A DNA stretch of 64,000 bases. It comes from CAVQBJ01 sp963710725. Its GTDB lineage: Bacteria; Actinomycetota; Thermoleophilia; Solirubrobacterales; Solirubrobacteraceae. The stretch is taken from positions 1 through 64,000 of the forward strand of contig CAVQBJ010000008.1 in NCBI GenBank assembly GCA_963710725.1. Reading direction: 5' to 3'. Below are positions 47,763-56,873 of the stretch, one piece after another; position 1 is the first letter of the stretch; every line of letters starts with the position of its first letter. The notes beneath the pieces were generated by a model, which was not told the DNA's origin, did not search any database, and saw only the letters and a program-made list of their open reading frames with translations. The translations under genes and the position numbers were made by a program.

Positions 47763-48655
47763 GAGGTCCGTGTGTAGATGAAGTCGGTGATCTGCTCGAG
47801 CTCGGCGGCGCCGTCGGGTGCGGCGACCGCGAGCGCGTCGCGCGCGGTGCGGTAGGACTCGTGCGCGAGAGTCCTTGCCTGGTCGATTCCGAACTCGCTC
47901 ACGTAGGTCCGCTTGCCATGGCGCTCATCGCTGCCCTGCGGCTTGCCGAGTGCGTCGTCGCTGCCTGTCACGTCGAGGATGTCATCGACGATCTGGAAGA
48001 GCACGCCCAGCTCGGCCGCATAGCGGCGAAAGGCAATTGTCGCAGGTTCGGGCATGCCCTCGATAAGCAGTACGCAATGGACGCTCGCGGCGATCAGGCG
48101 CCCCGTCTTCAGCTCGTGCAGGCGGCGCAGGCCGTCCGGACCCGGCGGTGCGGTCGCCTGCACGTCGACGTACTGCCCGCCGACCATGCCGTCGACGCCC
48201 GTCGCCGCGGCGAGCTCGGTGACGGCGGCGATCACGCGCTCGGGCGGCGAGCGCTGCTCTCCGAGCACGTGTCGGAAGGCCTCGGCATAGAGGCCGTCGC
48301 CGGCGAGGATCGCCACCGGCTCGCCGAAGGCGACGTGAAGGGTCGCCCGACCTCGTCGCAGGTCGTCGTCGTCCATCGCCGGGAGATCATCGTGGATGAG
48401 CGAATACGTGTGGATGAGCTCAATCGCGGCGGCGAGCGGAAGCACCGATCGATGATCGCTGCCGATCGCCCGGGCGGTGGCGAGCGAGAGCACGGGCCGG
48501 ATCCGCTTGCCGCCGGCGAGCAGCGAGTAGCGCATCGCCTCCTCGAGGCCTGCGGTGATCGCCTCGTCGGAGAAGCGAAGCTCGGCCAGGTAGCGCTCGA
48601 CCTCCGCGCGCAGGTGGTCCGGGTACGCGCCCGCCGGTGGTGATGCAGAAGCCAA
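47759..48655 (-). CDS. ispA: Polyprenyl (geranylgeranyl/farnesyl) diphosphate synthase
   Basis: About 298 residues. A trans-isoprenyl synthase: first Asp-rich motif LIHDDLPAMDDDD, second QIVDDILDVTG, and 'GKRIRPVL' and 'HELKTGRLI' substrate regions. No ATG/GTG start is available in frame near the family start; a TTG at 48655, 8 bp after the xseB stop, is the best choice. Product length (C15 or C20) is not decided here. It stands between xseB and dxs in one operon. Confidence 0.9.
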   Translation of the reverse strand: MASASPPAGAYPDHLRAEVERYLAELRFSDEAITAGLEEAMRYSLLAGGKRIRPVLSLATARAIGSDHRSVLPLAAAIELIHTYSLIHDDLPAMDDDDLRRGRATLHVAFGEPVAILAGDGLYAEAFRHVLGEQRSPPERVIAAVTELAAATGVDGMVGGQYVDVQATAPPGPDGLRRLHELKTGRLIAASVHCVLLIEGMPEPATIAFRRYAAELGVLFQIVDDILDVTGSDDALGKPQGSDERHGKRTYVSEFGIDQARTLAHESYRTARDALAVAAPDGAAELEQITDFIYTRTS

Positions 48656-48663
48656 CGCCTGCG

Positions 48664-48864
48664 CTACAGCAGCGAGTCCTGCCCCGGCGCGAGCTCGGTC
48701 ACCTCGGCCCGAGCGCGCCGGTCGAGCTCGGCGCTCGCCGCGGTGGCGAGCGCCGCGCAGTCCTCCACGAGCGTGGCCGCGGCGTCGGCGGAGATCTCCC
48801 CGCTGCGCAGCTGCTCGGCGGCACGCTCCAGACGCGTGATGAGATCGTCGAGGGTGTCGGTCAC
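48664..48864 (-). CDS. xseB: Exodeoxyribonuclease VII small subunit
   Basis: 66 residues; helical protein of the XseB type (LDDLITRLERAAEQLRSGEI, then 'TLVEDCAAL'). It associates with XseA to degrade single-stranded DNA. Its start overlaps the nusB stop by 4 bp. xseA, usually adjacent, is not in this window. Confidence 0.85.
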   Translation of the reverse strand: MTDTLDDLITRLERAAEQLRSGEISADAAATLVEDCAALATAASAELDRRARAEVTELAPGQDSLL

Positions 48865-49322
48865 GGGCGGTCTTCCTCCTGCGCGGCCGCAGCAGGGCCG
48901 GATTGGTCGGGGGCGGTACGCGTGTCATTCTCGCGCACCTCGCGCAGCACCGCGGCCAGGATGCCATTCACGAACGAGGGCGCGTCGCTGCCGCAGAACG
49001 TCTTGGCGCTCTCCACGGCCTCGTCGATGGCACCCTCGGGCGGGATCGGAACCTCACCGGGCGCCACGTCGGGGTGCAGCATCTCGATGAGCGCCACGCG
49101 CAGGATGCTGCGCTCGAGCGGCTGGATGCGCTCCACCGCCCACCCGCGGGCGTGACGCGAGATGACCTCGTCGAGCTCGGGCGCGCGATCCGCCGCCGCG
49201 TGAGCGAGCGCCCGCGACATGAGCGGCGCGTCGCGACCGAGGGTATCGGTGAGCGACTGGCCGGTGAGATCGTGCTGGTAGAGGGCGAACACGGCCGCAC
49301 GCCGCTGTTCGGAGCGACGCAC
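48861..49322 (-). CDS. nusB: Transcription antitermination protein NusB
   Basis: 153 residues, all-helical NusB fold. It begins 'RRSEQRRAAVFALYQHDLTG' and ends with 'AKTFCGSDAPSFVNGILAAVL', the family's C-terminal signature. With NusE (S10) it binds boxA RNA in rRNA antitermination. It follows efp by 88 bp, a conserved order. The tail after 'REVRE' is acidic and disordered. Confidence 0.93.
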   Translation of the reverse strand: MRRSEQRRAAVFALYQHDLTGQSLTDTLGRDAPLMSRALAHAAADRAPELDEVISRHARGWAVERIQPLERSILRVALIEMLHPDVAPGEVPIPPEGAIDEAVESAKTFCGSDAPSFVNGILAAVLREVRENDTRTAPDQSGPAAAAQEEDRP

Positions 49323-49410
49323 GGTCAGCCGCCGATCGCCACGGAGAGATGGAGGGGCACGAGGCTCGGGTCGGTCGCGCGGGGCGTGCGGAACACCTCG
49401 AACGGCGACG

Positions 49411-49974
49411 CTAGGCGCGCGATACGTAATCGCCCGTGCGCGTGTCGACCCGCACGCGCTCGCCGACGTTCACGAACAGCGGCACGTGGATCGCGGCGCC
49501 GGTCTCGAGCGTCGCCGGCTTCGTTCCACCACCCGACGCCGTATCGCCGCGCAGCCCGGGCTCGGTCTCGGTGACCTCGAGGTCGACGGCGCTCGGCAGC
49601 TGGATGTCGGACGGCTCGTCGTCGATGAACAGCACGTCGACCTCGCTGCTCGGCTTGGTCCAGCGCAGCATGTCCTTGACCGCGGTCTCGGGCACCGCGA
49701 TCTGCTCGAAGGACTCCGAGTCCATGAAGTGCGCGTCGCTGCCGTCGGCGTAGAGGAACTGCATCCGGCGCGCCTCGGTCCGCACGGCGCGGAACTTCTC
49801 CCCCGCGCGGAACGTGCGGTCGATCACGTTACCGTCGGAGGCCCGCCGCAGCTTCGTGCGTACGAACGCTCCACCCTTGCCGGGCTTCACGTGCTGGAAC
49901 TCGAGCACCTTGAAGATCGTTCCGTCGACCTCGATGTGGTTGCCGCTCTTGAGTTGGTTTGTGCTTATCACCAC
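49411..49974 (-). CDS. efp: Elongation factor P
   Basis: 187 residues. The N-terminal KOW-like domain has FQHVKPGKGGAFVRTKLR with a Lys at the modification-loop tip; the C-terminal OB domain ends 'GERVRVDTRTGDYVSRA'. EF-P relieves ribosome stalling at polyproline. Two adjacent GTG starts (49974, 49971) are possible; AGGAG is 7 bp before 49974. In relatives pepQ lies directly upstream; here it is 5.3 kb away beyond inserted genes. Confidence 0.95.
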   Translation of the reverse strand: MVISTNQLKSGNHIEVDGTIFKVLEFQHVKPGKGGAFVRTKLRRASDGNVIDRTFRAGEKFRAVRTEARRMQFLYADGSDAHFMDSESFEQIAVPETAVKDMLRWTKPSSEVDVLFIDDEPSDIQLPSAVDLEVTETEPGLRGDTASGGGTKPATLETGAAIHVPLFVNVGERVRVDTRTGDYVSRA

Positions 49975-49997
49975 ACAGCTCCTGTAGCCTGGCCGAC

Positions 49998-50230
49998 GTG
50001 CCCGACCGCCCCCGATACGACCCCTATTTGCGGGTGTCGAGGGTAGCGGGTCGCAGCGGCGAGAGCTTTCAGAGCCCCGCCCAGCAGGCCGACACGATCG
50101 CCGAGTAGGCGCGTATGCGCGGCGTGGAGATACTTCACCCGGCTGGATCCCGACAAGCACGCCCGACGCCTCGTCGCCCAGCTCATCACGTCACGCTACA
50201 AGAGGGCGCCGCTTGACCAACCACTGATTC
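49998..50230 (+). pseudogene. Serine recombinase N-terminal remnant
   Basis: From GTG 49998 the frame reads 'YDPYLRVSRVAGRSGESFQS' then 'PAQQADTIAE' and stops at 50108. This is the start of a large serine recombinase: the YxRVS motif holds the nucleophilic Ser, and GESFQSP-Q continues as in phage-type integrases. Only about 36 residues remain; further bases to 50230 encode scraps such as FTRLDPDKHARRL. It abuts efp and marks the edge of the inserted segment. Confidence 0.6.
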
Positions 50231-50234
50231 CCCA

Positions 50235-52694
50235 TCAGGCGCAGCCAAAGGGCGACACCGGCACCCGAGGAGCGGGTGGCAGCCGCGCAAGGGCGTGTGC
50301 TGGAGTGGTCAGGCGAAAGGCCTGGAGGCCCTGCCGATCGGCGCCAATCTGTCGGAGCGTGAAGCGAGCACGCAGCAGCGCGAGCGTGTACCGCTCGATC
50401 GGCAGCAGCCGCCCGAGCTCAGGATCGGCGCTGGTGATCAGGACTCCGCCAGGCCGCAGCGCTCGCACGCCGTTTGCGATCTGCGCGGGGCTTCGCGTCG
50501 ACAGTGACTCCTGGCACGGGTTGCTCGATTCCACGGCATTCGCCGTGCCGAGATGCAACAGAGCTTCCGTCTCGACGAACGGCGTCAGGAGGAGCTCCAG
50601 GCTGCGCGGCCTAGGCCTCAGCGACGAGACCAACGCGACCACGCGAACGGCGCCTCCCTCCCAATAACCGTTGCTCCACAAGGTCGTCAGGGCGCCTTCG
50701 AACGTCCTCGGTCCGCTTCCCAGCATGGCCGCGAGTGCCGTCGTCGGGTACTTCTGGCTGATGTCATCGGCTTCGCTCGCCACGATCATGGCGCCGAGGA
50801 AGACCGCCGTCGCGGTCGCGACTGCCACTGCCAGACGATCGTCGAACGTCAGGCGGATGATGCCGAGCCACACGAACAGCAGGCCGACGGCCGGCGGCGA
50901 GACGTGGATGAGGTTGTTCGGGTGAGCTCGGCCGAGGTAGTAGGTGTAGACGAGCGTGCCAAGCGCCGTCAGGCCGACCGCTGCGCGATAGGCGACGGCG
51001 CGCTCGCGAATGAGCGCCGGCCGCACCACGGCAAGCAGCACGAGCACGATCGCCGAGAGGGCATACATCGCCCCGAGCGCAAGGCCCGGCGACCACGGCC
51101 GGATCGGGAGGTTGCCAAACCCCCCCGTGGTGTACAGGCGGACGTAGTAGAGATACGCACCCCAGTTCGCCCAGGCGCCCGTGGTCACCCACGTCAGCAG
51201 GGTGAATGCCAATATGCCCGACGCGCTCGCGGCAAGGAGCTGGGCGCACCGGCGGGCGGCCATGCGCCCTCGCTCGCGTCCGCTTGCTTGCGCCACCAGC
51301 GCGTCAAAGCATGCGAGCGCGCCGGCAGTGCCGAGCGTGTAGGCGCCGGCCTCGGCGCTCCAGACAGCGGCGCCGCCGACAGTCACAAGCACCAAAGCGT
51401 CGAACAGGCGCTTGCGTCGAGGCGTCCGCGTCGCGGCGAGCGAGAGCAGAAGCGCGACCCAGGGAAGACCAAACCGCAGTACGCCGGTGCTCGGAAAGTC
51501 GACGTAGTCGTCGATCTGGCCGAAGATGTCGAGCACCACGGCGACGGTCAGACCGATCGCCGGGATGAGCAGCGACTGCGTGCTCCACCGCAGGATGACG
51601 TACAGGCCCATGAAAAGGAACACGGTCAGTACGGACACCAACAGGCTGGACGTGCCGTAGCCGATCGGCACGACGAGGAAGACGGCGGCGAGCGCGTCGA
51701 AGATCCCGACGCCGTATTGCGAGAAGGTTCCCACGAGCATCGCCCGTCCGTGGAGGACGTCCAGGGTCGGTCCCAGGAAGTAGTTGTGGTTGGTGGCGAG
51801 GACAAGATTGTGGTCGGAGGCGACGAGGGTGTTCGTGGGGTCGGGCAGGAAGTACACGACCACGAGTGCGCACGCGGCGAAGATCCCGACATCGAACACG
51901 CGAGCCCATCCGCGAGGGATGCGGCGGCCGCTTCCGAACGCGCGGACCAGATCGAACGCCACAATGCCAGCGACGAGTGCCACGGCGATGTCGACGACGC
52001 TCATCGTTGCCGACGGGACGAACGGTGCAACAGCTGCGGCGAACAGCAACGGTATAAGGGCGACCATGGCCCGCGCCGGAATCCGCACCGACGCGGCCGG
52101 CAGCGAGCGACCCGCGACGGCAACCGCGACGCGCGTCGCGATGAGCCCGAGAACCAGGAACAGCGACGTGTCGAGCGTCGCGGACCGGGAGAGGTGCAGT
52201 AGGCGCGCCACGCAGAGCGTCGCCGCCGTCAGCGCGAGCGTGGCGAACGCGAGCAGCACAGATCGATCAGACAGTGCGCCGGCCCGCTGACGCCGCCAGG
52301 CGAGCGTAACCACCAGGGGAACCACCACGAGGATCGTGAGGAAGTACCCGAGTCGCTCGATCGGCTTGCTCTGCCCGAAGAGCACGATCACCGAGCAGGC
52401 GCTCAGCGCGAACAGCAGGACGCCGTCCGCGATCGCGCTGCTCAGTAGCGCGACGAGATCCACCTCGTCATCGCGCCTGCGAGGCACCTGGGACGCGCTC
52501 GCGACGAGGCCGGCGACGATCAGATCGCAGCCGACGATCAGCAGCGCCGCCTTCTTGACCCCGAACCCCCTCGACGCGGCGATGCCGAGTCTGTTGGCGG
52601 CGAGCGCCAGGGCGACGGCCAGCCCGCCCGCCAGGAACAGGCCCGCCGCGAGCTTCGGACGGTCGCCGAGCAGGGGCCTGAGCCTATGGATCAT
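50235..52694 (-). CDS. Large multi-spanning membrane protein, GT-C-like
   Basis: About 819 residues from ATG 52694 (an ATG at 52745 would add 17 basic residues). Roughly 18-20 transmembrane helices, with a longer soluble C-terminus (from about residue 690). The arrangement resembles polyprenyl-linked glycosyltransferases (GT-C); conserved-looking loops include 'DHNLVLATNHNYFLGPTLDV' and 'YLGRAHPNNLIHVSPP'. No DxD or other decisive motif was verified. It stands alone in the block between efp and pepQ. Function uncertain. Confidence 0.65.
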   Translation of the reverse strand: MIHRLRPLLGDRPKLAAGLFLAGGLAVALALAANRLGIAASRGFGVKKAALLIVGCDLIVAGLVASASQVPRRRDDEVDLVALLSSAIADGVLLFALSACSVIVLFGQSKPIERLGYFLTILVVVPLVVTLAWRRQRAGALSDRSVLLAFATLALTAATLCVARLLHLSRSATLDTSLFLVLGLIATRVAVAVAGRSLPAASVRIPARAMVALIPLLFAAAVAPFVPSATMSVVDIAVALVAGIVAFDLVRAFGSGRRIPRGWARVFDVGIFAACALVVVYFLPDPTNTLVASDHNLVLATNHNYFLGPTLDVLHGRAMLVGTFSQYGVGIFDALAAVFLVVPIGYGTSSLLVSVLTVFLFMGLYVILRWSTQSLLIPAIGLTVAVVLDIFGQIDDYVDFPSTGVLRFGLPWVALLLSLAATRTPRRKRLFDALVLVTVGGAAVWSAEAGAYTLGTAGALACFDALVAQASGRERGRMAARRCAQLLAASASGILAFTLLTWVTTGAWANWGAYLYYVRLYTTGGFGNLPIRPWSPGLALGAMYALSAIVLVLLAVVRPALIRERAVAYRAAVGLTALGTLVYTYYLGRAHPNNLIHVSPPAVGLLFVWLGIIRLTFDDRLAVAVATATAVFLGAMIVASEADDISQKYPTTALAAMLGSGPRTFEGALTTLWSNGYWEGGAVRVVALVSSLRPRPRSLELLLTPFVETEALLHLGTANAVESSNPCQESLSTRSPAQIANGVRALRPGGVLITSADPELGRLLPIERYTLALLRARFTLRQIGADRQGLQAFRLTTPAHALARLPPAPRVPVSPFGCA

Positions 52695-53176
52695 GCCCGG
52701 ACGTCGTGAGCGCCGGAGGCGGCGAGCGGATTGTCCGGTTGGCATGCCATCGCACGGGAGTTCAGGAGGTTACCGGCCCACTGACGGTCGCAGAGGACCG
52801 CTGATCGGAACCGACTACCAGGCGAGAATTCGCCGCCGCGACAGGGTTCCTCTACGTCCAGGCTCATCTGACTCGCCTCGGCGTCCGAGAGCGGGTCAGG
52901 GTAGCGGGCCGGCGCGGCGAGAGCACGGGATGGCAGCTCCGCGGTCCGGATCCGGCGCGTTGGGGTCCCAAACCTCGTCAATTCGTCGATCGACCGCCCG
53001 CGGGCTACCTGGAGCCGGCGTGGCGCTGCAAAACGGCCCCACCGGGCGTCGGGGCCCTGTATACGCGCGCGACGTATAGCCGGAAAGGCGCGTATCACCG
53101 TTGAGCGTGCCTCAAGCCTTGCCCGTTTTTGCCGATGTTTCATCCATATGGACGCACATTCGATGTGTGAGGGCCG
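52695..53176. other. Divergent intergenic region
   Basis: About 480 bp between the membrane protein gene and the HD-GYP gene. I see no gene in it. It should hold both promoters; a sigma-28-like site for the right-hand gene is listed separately. Confidence 0.5.
53112..53138 (+). promoter_or_regulatory. Sigma-28/WhiG-like promoter candidate
   Basis: TCAAG (53112-53116), 14 bp, then GCCGATGT (53131-53138) resembles the FliA/WhiG consensus TAAAG-N15-GCCGATAA. It is 39 bp before the HD-GYP start. One mismatch in each element and a spacer one base short; suggestive only. Confidence 0.4.
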
Positions 53177-54376
53177 ATGAGGCTCGTTACGATCAGCCGC
53201 GTCGCGGAGGGCATGGAGTTGGCCCGCGACGTCATCAGCGGGCGCCCGAACGAGCTGCCGATGCTGCGCAGCGGTGTGCGCCTGACGGCCAACCTCGCGC
53301 AGCGCCTCGCCACCAGCGGCGTGCACGCCGTCTGGATCGAGGACGAGCTCGGCGAGATGATCGAGCCGGTCGAGCCGCTCTCGCCTGAAGTCCGCGCGCA
53401 GACCCAGAAGGCGGCGATCGAGGCGCTGGACTCGGCGCGCGACGCGCTGCGTCGCGGCCAGCCGATCCCCGACGACGTCGTGGCGAAGGTCGCGGCCACG
53501 GCCGCGGCGATCGCGCGGGCGATCGTCGACTGTCCCGAGGCGGCGCACGCGCTCGACGACCTCGCCGCCGCGGACACCTACACCTATCGCCACTCGCTGC
53601 GTGTCACGACGCTCGGACTCCTCATCGCCCACCGCGTGCTGCGCGAGGACGGTTGGGTCGACTGGGCCGGGCGCCGCCGCTACGACGAGATCGAGGAGCG
53701 CCTGACCACGCTCGGCACCGGGCTGCTGATCCACGACATCGGCAAGCTCGCCATCCCGCACGAGATCCTCAACAAGCCGCACACGCTCACCCCCGAGGAG
53801 TATGAGCTCGTCAAGACCCATCCCGAGGCGGGCGTCGAGATGCTCCCCTCCGACCGGATGTCCTCACTTGTGCTCGCGGTCGTGCGCAGCCATCACGAGC
53901 GCTGGGACGGCCTCGGCTACCCGCATGGGAAGGCCGGCGACCGTATCCACCTCTTCGCGCGCATCGCCGCCCCGGCCGATGTGTACGACGCGATCACCTC
54001 GGACCGCCCCTATAAGAAGGCCGCGCCTCCACATGTCGGCGTGCGCGCCGTCGTGGAGGGCGCGGGCACGCAGTTCGACCCGAAGATCGTGGAGCATTTC
54101 CAGCGCGTCGTCATGCCCTACGCCGTCGGTCACGAGATCACCCTCCCCGACGGCCAGATCGGCGTCGTGGCCGCCGTCGATCCCGAGCGGCCCTACTTCC
54201 CGACGATCCGCGTGCGCCAGGAGAGCGGCACCATCGACGAAGCGGTCATCGACATGACCGAGGCCGCCGCCTGCCCCGCCGATGAGATCGCCCCGCCCAA
54301 CGCGCCGGTCGTCACACCCGCACCGGACAGCACGCCCGCCACGGCCCCGCAGCAGCAACCGCTGTCGGCCGCGTAG
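53177..54376 (+). CDS. Cytoplasmic HD-GYP phosphodiesterase-like protein
   Basis: 399 residues. A small N-terminal domain (ISRVAEGMELARDVISGRP, DUF3391-like) precedes a complete HD-GYP domain: HSLRVTTLGLLIAHRV, GLLIHDIGKLAIPHEIL, SHHERWDGLGYPHGK, PADVYDAITSDRPYK. Such proteins hydrolyse cyclic di-GMP. The C-terminus is a Pro/Ala/Thr-rich tail. No membrane helix, unlike the frameshifted HD-GYP at 34541. Possible sigma-28-type promoter upstream. Not in an operon with its neighbours. Confidence 0.88.
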   Translation: MRLVTISRVAEGMELARDVISGRPNELPMLRSGVRLTANLAQRLATSGVHAVWIEDELGEMIEPVEPLSPEVRAQTQKAAIEALDSARDALRRGQPIPDDVVAKVAATAAAIARAIVDCPEAAHALDDLAAADTYTYRHSLRVTTLGLLIAHRVLREDGWVDWAGRRRYDEIEERLTTLGTGLLIHDIGKLAIPHEILNKPHTLTPEEYELVKTHPEAGVEMLPSDRMSSLVLAVVRSHHERWDGLGYPHGKAGDRIHLFARIAAPADVYDAITSDRPYKKAAPPHVGVRAVVEGAGTQFDPKIVEHFQRVVMPYAVGHEITLPDGQIGVVAAVDPERPYFPTIRVRQESGTIDEAVIDMTEAAACPADEIAPPNAPVVTPAPDSTPATAPQQQPLSAA

Positions 54377-54509
54377 GCCACCTCCGCCGGACACCGGGCA
54401 CAAGGGCGCGCCGGCGCTCGGCTAGATTCCCGGGCGATGCCGTCGTGCGCCGGACCATCCGCGTGAGCACCGCCGGTCGGCCTGTCCCCGCGCCGACCGC
54501 TGCCGAACG

Positions 54510-55259
54510 ATGAACCCCGGCGAGGCGGTCGCCATCGCCGCCGCCGGCATGGCCGCCGGCACGATCAACACCGTCGTCGGCAGCGGCACGCTCGTGACCT
54601 TCCCCGTGCTCCTCGGGTTCGGCTACGCGCCGGTGACCGCGAACGTGTCGAACACGGTCGGGCTCGTCCCGGGCTCGCTCTCAGGGGCCTACGGCTACCG
54701 GGCCGAGCTGCACGGCCAGCGCGAGCGGATCCGCAGCTACGGCCTCGCCTCGCTCGGCGGCGGCGTGCTCGGCGCGATTGCCCTGCTCGCGCTGCCGGCC
54801 TCGGCGTTCAAGGCGATCGTGCCGTTCTTCATCGCCATCGCGCTCGTGCTCGTCGTCGCCCAGCCGTGGCTGGCGACGCGGCTCGCGGCGCGCCGGCAGC
54901 CCGGCTCCTCGACCCATCGGCGCGCGAGCCTCGCCGCCGTGTTCCTGTCCGGCGTCTACGGCGGCTACTTCGGCGCGGCCCAGGGCATCCTCCTGCTGGC
55001 GATCCTCGGCCTCGCGCTCCCCGACGACCTGCAGCGCGTCAACGCGCTCAAGAACGTGCTCGCAATGACCGTCAACCTCGTCGCCGGGATCGTCTTCATC
55101 CTCGCCTCGAGCGTGGCCTGGGCCCCCGCCGTGCTGATCATGGCCGGGGCAATCGTCGGCGGGCAGATCGGCGCGCGCTACGGCCGCCGGCTGCCGCCGC
55201 CGGTCTTGCGCGGCCTGATCGTGATCGTCGGGATCGTCGCGATCGTGCGCCTCGTCTGA
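54510..55259 (+). CDS. TauE/SafE (TSUP) family transporter
   Basis: 249 residues, about seven to eight transmembrane segments. The N-terminal 'INTVVGSGTLVTFPVLLGFG' and 'ANVSNTVGLVPGSLSGAYGYR' are typical of the TSUP family, which moves sulfonates, sulfite or other small anions; the substrate is unknown. The internal repeat 'GGYFGAAQGILLLAILGLAL' marks the second half. It converges with pepQ, 13 bp from its stop. Confidence 0.88.
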   Translation: MNPGEAVAIAAAGMAAGTINTVVGSGTLVTFPVLLGFGYAPVTANVSNTVGLVPGSLSGAYGYRAELHGQRERIRSYGLASLGGGVLGAIALLALPASAFKAIVPFFIAIALVLVVAQPWLATRLAARRQPGSSTHRRASLAAVFLSGVYGGYFGAAQGILLLAILGLALPDDLQRVNALKNVLAMTVNLVAGIVFILASSVAWAPAVLIMAGAIVGGQIGARYGRRLPPPVLRGLIVIVGIVAIVRLV

Positions 55260-55272
55260 GACGCCGCCGCGC

Positions 55273-56385
55273 TCAGTCGACGACGGTCAGCTCGGTCGGG
55301 TAGTGGCTGAGGCACTCGGCGCCGGTCTCGGTGACCACGACGAGGTCCTCGATACGCACGCCGAGCAGGTCCGGGAGGTAGATCCCCGGTTCGATCGTCA
55401 CGACGTTCCCGGCCCGCAGCGCCGCGTCTCCCCCGGTCTTCGAGAGCCGTGGTCCCTCGTGGATCTCGATCCCGACGCCGTGGCCGAGCCCGTGACCGAA
55501 GCAGTCCCCGTAGCCGGCCTCCTCGATCACGCCCCGTGCGACGGCATCGATCTGCTGACCCGTCGGCCCCGCCGTCACGGCCGCGAGAGCGGCGCGCTGG
55601 GCCCGCAGGACTGTCTCGTACACCCCGCGCGCCTCGTCGTCGACCTCGCCGGTGGCGAACGTACGCGTGCAGTCCGAGCAGTAGCCGTCGACGATCGCCC
55701 CGAGATCGATCGTCACCAGCACGCCGGGCGCGATCTCGACGTCGCGTGGCGCGGCGTGGGGAAGCGCCCCGTGCGCCCCGGAGGCCACGATCGACGGGAA
55801 GCTCGGCCCCTCGGCGCCGCGCACCCGCATCTCGTGCTCGAGATCGATCGCCACCTGGCGTTCGGTGCGACCGACGAGCCCGTGCTCGGCGATCCAACCC
55901 AGGATGTCGTCGACGAGCGCCGCCGCGGCAGCGATGCGAGAGAGCTCGTCCGCGTCCTTCACCTCGCGCAGCGCCTCGACCGCTCCTGCGCAGGCGACGA
56001 GCTCCCAGCCGTCGGGCAGCTTTCCCACCAGCGCGGCATGTCGCTTGACGCTCAGATGGGCGTCATCGAAACCGAGCCGCCCGCGCCCGTCGAGCTCGCG
56101 CACCGCGGCCTCGAGCAGGTCACCGGTGACGATCTCGCGTGCGTAGCGATCGGGCACCTGCTCGCGCGCCTGGGTCGCGTAGCGAAAGTCGGTGTAGAAG
56201 CGCCGCGCCGCATCCTCGCCGGCGCCCGCGCCGACGAGCGCCGCTCCGTTGCTGCCGGTGTAGCCGGTGAGGTAGCGGACGTTCACCGGAGCGCTCACGA
56301 GCAGCGCATCGACCTCGCGCTCGGCGAGCGTGGTGGCGAGCCGGTCCGATCGCTCCAGCGCAGCGTCCCAAGCCAACGTTGTCAT
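55273..56385 (-). CDS. pepQ: M24 Xaa-Pro aminopeptidase
   Basis: 370 residues. The N-terminal creatinase-like domain (VNVRYLTGYTGSNGAALV) and the pita-bread metallopeptidase have all five ligands: VTIDLGAIVDGYCSDCTRTF (two Asp), GHGLGHGVGIEIHEGP (His), VVTIEPGIYL (Glu), VRIEDLVVV (Glu). It cleaves Xaa-Pro bonds. It sits 38 bp after aroQ. efp normally follows; here inserted genes intervene. Confidence 0.93.
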   Translation of the reverse strand: MTTLAWDAALERSDRLATTLAEREVDALLVSAPVNVRYLTGYTGSNGAALVGAGAGEDAARRFYTDFRYATQAREQVPDRYAREIVTGDLLEAAVRELDGRGRLGFDDAHLSVKRHAALVGKLPDGWELVACAGAVEALREVKDADELSRIAAAAALVDDILGWIAEHGLVGRTERQVAIDLEHEMRVRGAEGPSFPSIVASGAHGALPHAAPRDVEIAPGVLVTIDLGAIVDGYCSDCTRTFATGEVDDEARGVYETVLRAQRAALAAVTAGPTGQQIDAVARGVIEEAGYGDCFGHGLGHGVGIEIHEGPRLSKTGGDAALRAGNVVTIEPGIYLPDLLGVRIEDLVVVTETGAECLSHYPTELTVVD

Positions 56386-56423
56386 CGATCGTCACCCTAC
56401 CGCGCGGCTCGGGCGCGCCCGAC

Positions 56424-56873
56424 TCAGCCGCCCAGCTGTTCGCGGAGGCGCACGAGCGCGTCGCGATAGCCGTCGACCCCGCGCCCCGACACGGTGGCAA
56501 GGCAGAGATCCGAGATGACCGAGAGCCGCCGCCACGGCTCGCGCGCCTGGACGTCGGACAGGTGCACCTCGACCGCGGGCAGCCCGGCGATCTCGAGCGC
56601 ATCGTGGATCGCCCAGGCATAGTGCGTCCACGCGCCCGGGTTGAGGATGAGCGCGTCGGCGCGCTCGGCCGCGCCGTGCAGGTGCTCGACGAACTCGCCC
56701 TCGGCGTTGGTCTGGAAGAAGCCGGCGACGAAGCCGAGCTCCGTCGCCGCGCCGGCGACGGTGTCCTGCAGCTCGGCCAGGGTGAGCGTCCCGTACTGCC
56801 GCGGATCGCGGTGTCCGAGCATGTCGAGGTTGACCCCGTGCATCACCTCGACGCGGTGCGGCGTCGCGCTCAC
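56424..56873 (-). CDS. aroQ: Type II 3-dehydroquinate dehydratase
   Basis: 149 residues from GTG 56873. Type II dehydroquinase: MHGVNLDMLGHRDPRQYGTL with the catalytic Tyr, FFQTNAEGEFVEHLH, ILNPGAWTHYAWAIHDAL, and VEVHLSDVQAREPWR. It converts 3-dehydroquinate to 3-dehydroshikimate. Its start overlaps the aroKB stop by 4 bp. Confidence 0.95.
   Translation of the reverse strand: MSATPHRVEVMHGVNLDMLGHRDPRQYGTLTLAELQDTVAGAATELGFVAGFFQTNAEGEFVEHLHGAAERADALILNPGAWTHYAWAIHDALEIAGLPAVEVHLSDVQAREPWRRLSVISDLCLATVSGRGVDGYRDALVRLREQLGG

Noticed and set aside
45678..47777. 699-codon plus-strand open frame opposite dxs
   Set aside because: Antisense shadow; dxs motifs on the minus strand are unambiguous.
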